Shown: one piece after another, positions 5,634 through 7,325 of the stretch
Position numbering within the stretch: the stretch's first letter is position 1
Layout of the letters: each line of letters begins with the position of its first letter
Notes under the pieces: model-generated
Told to the model about the DNA's origin: nothing
Databases searched by the model: none
The model's input: only the letters and a program-made list of their open reading frames with translations
Position numbers and translations under genes: made by a program
Source: JASFRS01 sp050114795
GTDB taxonomy: Bacteria; Pseudomonadota; Alphaproteobacteria; Sphingomonadales; CAKZYD01
DNA: 7,325 nucleotides
Direction of reading: 5' to 3'
Assembly: GCA_050114795.1 (NCBI GenBank)
Contig: JASFRS010000118.1
Coordinates: forward strand, 1-7,325

Positions 5634-6979
5634 CGACGCGAGCCTCGCAGTTTGGATTTCTTGATCAACCCCTCATATTGATGAGCCATCAGATGACCAT
5701 GTATCTGCCCAACCGTATCCATCGTCACATTAACGACGATCAGCAAGCTCGTTCCGCCAAAATAGAATGGCACGGCAAAACGTGAGGTCAAAAATTCGGG
5801 AATTAAACAGATTACCACCAAATAGAGCGAGCCAACCAGGGTCAACCGCGTCAGGACAAAGTCCAAATATTCCGCAGTACGTACGCCAGGGCGAATTCCA
5901 GGAATAAAGCCACCATAGCGTTTCAAATTATCTGCTGTTTCTTCCGGGTTGAACACAACTGCCGTATAGAAGAAGCAGAAGAAGATAATCAGACTGGCAT
6001 AGAGCGCCATATACAACGGCTGTCCATGGCCTAAAAAGGCATTCACTGTATTCAGCCACTCCGGTCCGCCACCCTGTGATGCAAAGCCAGCCATAGTCGC
6101 AGGCATCAGCAACAGTGATGACGCGAAGATCGGAGGGATAACACCAGCCGTATTAAGCTTCAGCGGCATATGGGATGTGTCACCTTGGAACATCTTATTA
6201 CCGACCTGGCGCTTAGGATATTGGATCAGGACTTTACGTTGGGCCCGTTCAAAATAAACGATACCAACGATAACTGCGACCATCAGCACAATCAAACCGA
6301 GGATCAATGTACCTGACAATGCGCCGGTACGGCCCAATTCCAGGGTTCCAGCCATCGCCCGAGGCAGTTCTGCCACAATCCCGGCAAAGATAATCAGCGA
6401 AATACCATTCCCCACGCCGCGGCTTGTGATCTGCTCACCAAGCCACATTAGGAACATGGTACCGCCGACAAGAGTGATAACAGTTGATGCACGGAAGAAC
6501 AGGCCCGGCTCAATGACGGCGCTCACGCCACCACTACCGCCCCAGCCTTCAAGACCGCGTGCCAGGGCATAAGCTTGCACTGCGGTCAATAAAACCGTGC
6601 CATAGCGTGTATATTGGTTCAGCTTCTTACGACCGCTTTCGCCCTCTTTCTTCAATTGGGCAAAGGTCGGTGCCATGCTTGTCAAAAGCTGAACAATAAT
6701 CGATGCCGAAATATAAGGCATGATATTAAGCGCGATAATTGACATCCGCTGCAATGCGCCACCAGAGAAGACGTTGAACATCCCGAGGACGCCACCTTGG
6801 GCTTCCTGAAAAATCGCCCTCATCGCTTCTGTGTCGATACCCGGCAGAGGAATATAGGAGCAAAGTCTGTAAACGATGAGCGCACCCAGTGTGAACCAGA
6901 TGCGCTTTTTGAGTTCCGTCGCCTTAGCAAAGGCGCCGAAGTTCAGATTTGCTGCCAATTGTTCAGCGGCTGATGCCAT
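5630..6979 (-). CDS. secY: Protein translocase subunit SecY
   Basis: SecY is the pore-forming subunit of the SecYEG translocon in the inner membrane. It passes unfolded preproteins driven by SecA and inserts membrane proteins co-translationally. The 449-residue product is full length (443 in E. coli). Ten membrane segments can be placed at roughly 25-42, 75-100, 125-143, 160-182, 187-206, 221-243, 275-296, 322-343, 378-396 and 403-421, with the plug near 55-72. Signature stretches include FNVFSGGALQRMSIIALNI (68-86), FLMWLGEQITSRGVGNG (176-192) and the cytosolic loop GGFIPGIRPG (356-365) used for SecA and ribosome contact. The C-terminal tail is basic (KKSKLRGSRR). The ATG at 6979 has GGAG at 6986-6989, six bases upstream. 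It lies between rplO and adk, as in the spc operon. Confidence 0.98.
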   Translation of the reverse strand: MASAAEQLAANLNFGAFAKATELKKRIWFTLGALIVYRLCSYIPLPGIDTEAMRAIFQEAQGGVLGMFNVFSGGALQRMSIIALNIMPYISASIIVQLLTSMAPTFAQLKKEGESGRKKLNQYTRYGTVLLTAVQAYALARGLEGWGGSGGVSAVIEPGLFFRASTVITLVGGTMFLMWLGEQITSRGVGNGISLIIFAGIVAELPRAMAGTLELGRTGALSGTLILGLIVLMVAVIVGIVYFERAQRKVLIQYPKRQVGNKMFQGDTSHMPLKLNTAGVIPPIFASSLLLMPATMAGFASQGGGPEWLNTVNAFLGHGQPLYMALYASLIIFFCFFYTAVVFNPEETADNLKRYGGFIPGIRPGVRTAEYLDFVLTRLTLVGSLYLVVICLIPEFLTSRFAVPFYFGGTSLLIVVNVTMDTVGQIHGHLMAHQYEGLIKKSKLRGSRR

Positions 6980-7001
6980 GAACTGCTCCAGTGTGTTTCA
7001 C

Positions 7002-7015
7002 GCCGGCGCGCCGGC
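7002..7015. repeat. Perfect 14-bp GC palindrome between rplO and secY
   Basis: GCCGGCGCGCCGGC is its own reverse complement and lies in the 49-nt spacer, 14 nt after the rplO stop. As RNA it can fold as a five-base-pair stem with a CGCG loop. No T run follows it on the transcript strand, so it does not look like a terminator. Confidence 0.6.
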
Positions 7016-7028
7016 TGCTTTAATTCCC

Positions 7029-7325
7029 TTAGGCTTCTACGGCCTCAGCTTTATTAACTTGGACCTTGCCACCTGCTTTTTCAACTGCAGTTATTGCTGC
7101 AGGAGATGCATGGGCAACAACCAAATTAACTTTGGCTTTCAATTCGCCTTTTGCAAGCAGACGAAGACCGTCTTTGGCGGCACGGACAACACCGGCTGCG
7201 ACCAACACATCGTGATTGATTTCAGCTTTGGCATCAACTTTGCCCGCATCAATAGCGGATTGCAGACGGCCAAGGTTCACAATGGAATACTCTTTAGCAA
7301 AGAGATTCGTGAAACCACGCTTAGG
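7029..7325 (-). CDS. rplO: 50S ribosomal protein L15 (uL15), 5' end missing
   Basis: uL15 is a large-subunit protein needed late in 50S assembly. Only the C-terminal 98 residues are present; the frame is open to the window edge at 7325 and the reading starts PKRGFTNLFAKEYSIVNLGRLQ, which is the conserved middle of the family. A GTG at 7278-7280 is an internal valine and not the start. The C-terminal domain shows GLRLLAKGELKAKVNLVVAH and then SPAAITAVEKAGGKV, as in the L15/L18e fold. Family proteins are about 145-165 residues, so some 50-65 N-terminal residues lie outside. The gene ends in TAA, 49 nt before secY, in the usual spc-operon order. Confidence 0.96.
   Translation of the reverse strand, partial: PKRGFTNLFAKEYSIVNLGRLQSAIDAGKVDAKAEINHDVLVAAGVVRAAKDGLRLLAKGELKAKVNLVVAHASPAAITAVEKAGGKVQVNKAEAVEA

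Noticed and set aside
1..7325. Search for a new defence, mobile or biosynthetic system
   Set aside because: All coding space is taken by well-known core genes in a standard order on one strand, with no foreign-looking insert, repeat array or unknown gene.

Overview
This window is an ordinary but information-rich stretch of a bacterial core genome. Every gene lies on the minus strand, so transcription runs from high to low coordinates. In that order it holds the end of rplO (uL15), then secY, adk, rpsM (uS13), rpsK (uS11), rpoA (RNA polymerase alpha), rplQ (bL17), a periplasmic HtrA/Do-family protease, and the first 270 residues of rarA. The order rplO-secY-adk-rpsM-rpsK-rpoA-rplQ, with adk directly after secY and no rpsD between rpsK and rpoA, is the usual alphaproteobacterial form of the spc/alpha operons. 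An HtrA protease and rarA after rplQ also fits that class. Base composition looks moderate (not counted). A marine Rhodospirillales-like alphaproteobacterium is my guess, but the exact taxon is an inference.

Region by region: 7029-7325 is the 3' end of rplO. A 49-nt spacer with a 14-bp GC palindrome precedes secY (5630-6979). secY and adk (4983-5633) overlap by four bases (ATGA). The 150-nt adk-rpsM spacer carries a near-consensus sigma-70 promoter (TTGACG, 16 nt, TATAAT) and a leader of about 100 nt whose last part folds around the rpsM Shine-Dalgarno. rpsM (4464-4832), rpsK (4022-4408), rpoA (2896-3909) and rplQ (2408-2833) follow. The rpsM-rpsK and rpsK-rpoA spacers hold hairpins, two of which share a TGTT-type five-base loop. 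A clear rho-independent terminator (2341-2374) closes the unit. The protease gene (most likely 828-2264, GTG start) has its own short upstream region with a possible heat-shock-type promoter. It is followed after 15 nt by rarA, which runs off the window at position 1.

How they work together: the operon couples translation (uL15, uS13, uS11, bL17), transcription (alpha subunit), membrane protein export (SecY) and adenylate balance (Adk). The protease handles misfolded envelope proteins delivered through the Sec route, and RarA acts at stalled replication forks. No stretch longer than 300 bases lacks a gene. I found no tRNA, rRNA, CRISPR array, insertion sequence or clear sign of horizontal transfer, and no candidate for a new multi-gene system. 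The points worth a second look are the regulatory structures between genes and the start site of the protease.
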